DNA from: Georgenia_A wangjunii
Lineage (GTDB): Bacteria > Actinomycetota > Actinomycetes > Actinomycetales > Actinomycetaceae
Length of the DNA stretch: 64,000 bases
Reading direction: 5' to 3' (one strand)
NCBI RefSeq assembly: GCF_036421915.1
Contig: NZ_JAZGOM010000007.1
In this document: in pieces, positions 63,311 to 64,000 of the stretch
How the letters are laid out: each line of letters begins with the position of its first letter
Position numbering within the stretch: position 1 is the first letter of the stretch
Notes under the pieces: generated by a model
What the model saw: the letters and a program-made list of their open reading frames with translations, nothing else
Told to the model about the DNA's origin: nothing
The model's database searches: none
Made by a program: the position numbers and the translations under genes

Positions 63311-64000
63311 CTACCCCGCGGGCACCCGGGTGATCTCGGGCCTTGGCTGCGGCGGTCCCCAACCACGGCGCCGGGCGCGCAGCACGCGCACCAGCAGGCC
63401 AGGCCGGAAGAGGTGGAGCGGCGATCCGACGAGGTGGTAGACCCGGCCGAGCACCTGCCCTGCGACGGGGTCCCCGCGCGTGGCGAGCTTGTCCACCTCC
63501 CGCGCCCATCCGCCGAGCGCTGCCTGCAGGGGTGAGACGTTCCCCGTGCTCGCCGGGTACCGCAGATCCTCGCTCGTCGCGATGGACCACGGCACTGCTG
63601 CGATGCGGCAGAAGCGGCGGATCTGCCGTCGCTCGCCGCCCGGCCGCAGCCCGGCGTCGAGCGCGTTCCGGAGAAGGACGGCCTCGCGTGCGGCCACGGT
63701 GACGCCCTGGCCGTAGATGGGGTTGAACGCGCACAGGGCGTCCCCGATGACCAGCAGCCCGGGCGGCCACCGGCGGAGTCGCTCGTAGTGGTGGCGGCGG
63801 TTCGCCGTCTGGCGGTGAACCGCGACCTCCGTCACCGGCTTCCCGGACTGCGCGAGCTCGGCGACCGCGTCGTCCCGCAGCGTCGTGAGGAACTGGGCGA
63901 AGCCCTCGGCGTCGCGCGGCGGCCGGTCCTCGCCGGAGCCGATCTCGCCGACGACGAACCGTCCGTCCTCTACCGGCAGGACGATGGCGCCGCGCGGGTG
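63311..64000 (-). CDS. FAD-dependent monooxygenase (PHBH-like), N-terminal part beyond the window edge
   Basis: The frame is open to base 64000, so only the C-terminal 229 residues are visible. RWPPGLLVIGDALCAFNPIYGQGVTVAAREAVLLRNAL matches the conserved GDAxHxxxPxxGQG FAD-binding motif, with Cys replacing the usual His and Ile replacing the usual Thr-rich residues. The first visible residues (RGAIVLPVEDGRFVVGEIG) fit a substrate-domain strand. Such enzymes hydroxylate aromatic or polyketide-like substrates; this one has no clear biosynthetic neighbours. Confidence 0.85.
   Translation of the reverse strand, partial: HPRGAIVLPVEDGRFVVGEIGSGEDRPPRDAEGFAQFLTTLRDDAVAELAQSGKPVTEVAVHRQTANRRHHYERLRRWPPGLLVIGDALCAFNPIYGQGVTVAAREAVLLRNALDAGLRPGGERRQIRRFCRIAAVPWSIATSEDLRYPASTGNVSPLQAALGGWAREVDKLATRGDPVAGQVLGRVYHLVGSPLHLFRPGLLVRVLRARRRGWGPPQPRPEITRVPAG

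Overview
The window is about 64 kb of very GC-rich, gene-dense chromosome from an actinobacterium. A member of the Micrococcales (Cellulomonas/Georgenia-like) fits best. The evidence is a strong G/C third-position bias, many GTG starts, mycothiol synthesis (mshC), a Pup/PafA/Dop/ARC pupylation cluster, DnaE2, and the actinobacterial small families DUF5302, DUF5703, HGxxPAAW and the Trp-associated membrane protein. I see no rRNA operon, prophage, insertion sequence or CRISPR array. The genus is inference.

Layout. 1-6.2 kb: 3' part of dnaE2, an AI-2E-type permease, an APH(6)-like kinase, a hexose-6-phosphate epimerase and tRNA-Leu(GAG) with its terminator. 6.3-10 kb: a minus-strand run of SDR, lipoprotein aldose dehydrogenase and CPA1 antiporter. 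10-15 kb: a GNAT/NTP-pyrophosphohydrolase fusion, an M3 oligopeptidase, an M20 peptidase and two small proteins. 15-24 kb: aldo/keto reductase, uppP, DUF5302, a two-domain VOC protein behind a large inverted repeat, mshC, PAC2, HAD, a membrane protein and a RecB-like nuclease. 24-32 kb: site-2 protease, trmI, arc, dop, pup, pafA and an FKBP lipoprotein. No 20S proteasome genes lie between pup and pafA, so this locus can attach, remove and unfold Pup-tagged proteins but does not itself encode the protease. 32-33.3 kb: a repeat-rich non-coding stretch around a small P-loop kinase gene.

33-48 kb: a histidine/tryptophan block (hisF, hisI, trpE, trpC, trpB, trpA, with Trp-associated membrane genes) ending in lgt. 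A heterodimeric ABC exporter, a DedA protein and a decayed OsmC-like gene lie between hisF and hisI. trpD and trpG are not here. The lgt 3' end carries an N and a 114-bp exact duplication, which I read as a false contig join that breaks the frame. 48.8-56.4 kb: gltB, gltD and pyk with a terminator. 56.4-64 kb: DUF1772, a secreted metallophosphoesterase with a LamG-like domain, an AAA ATPase, a DUF255 thioredoxin-domain protein and the 3' part of a flavin monooxygenase.

Most adjacent co-directional genes overlap by four bases or sit a few bases apart, so translational coupling is likely (hisI-trpE-TIGR02234, trpC-trpB, pup-pafA, the ABC pair, gltB-gltD). The most notable points are the proteasome-less pupylation locus whose ARC still ends in Tyr-Leu, the GNAT/MazG-like fusion, the hairpin covering the ribosome binding site of the VOC gene, several long intergenic palindromes and minisatellites, and the assembly error in lgt.
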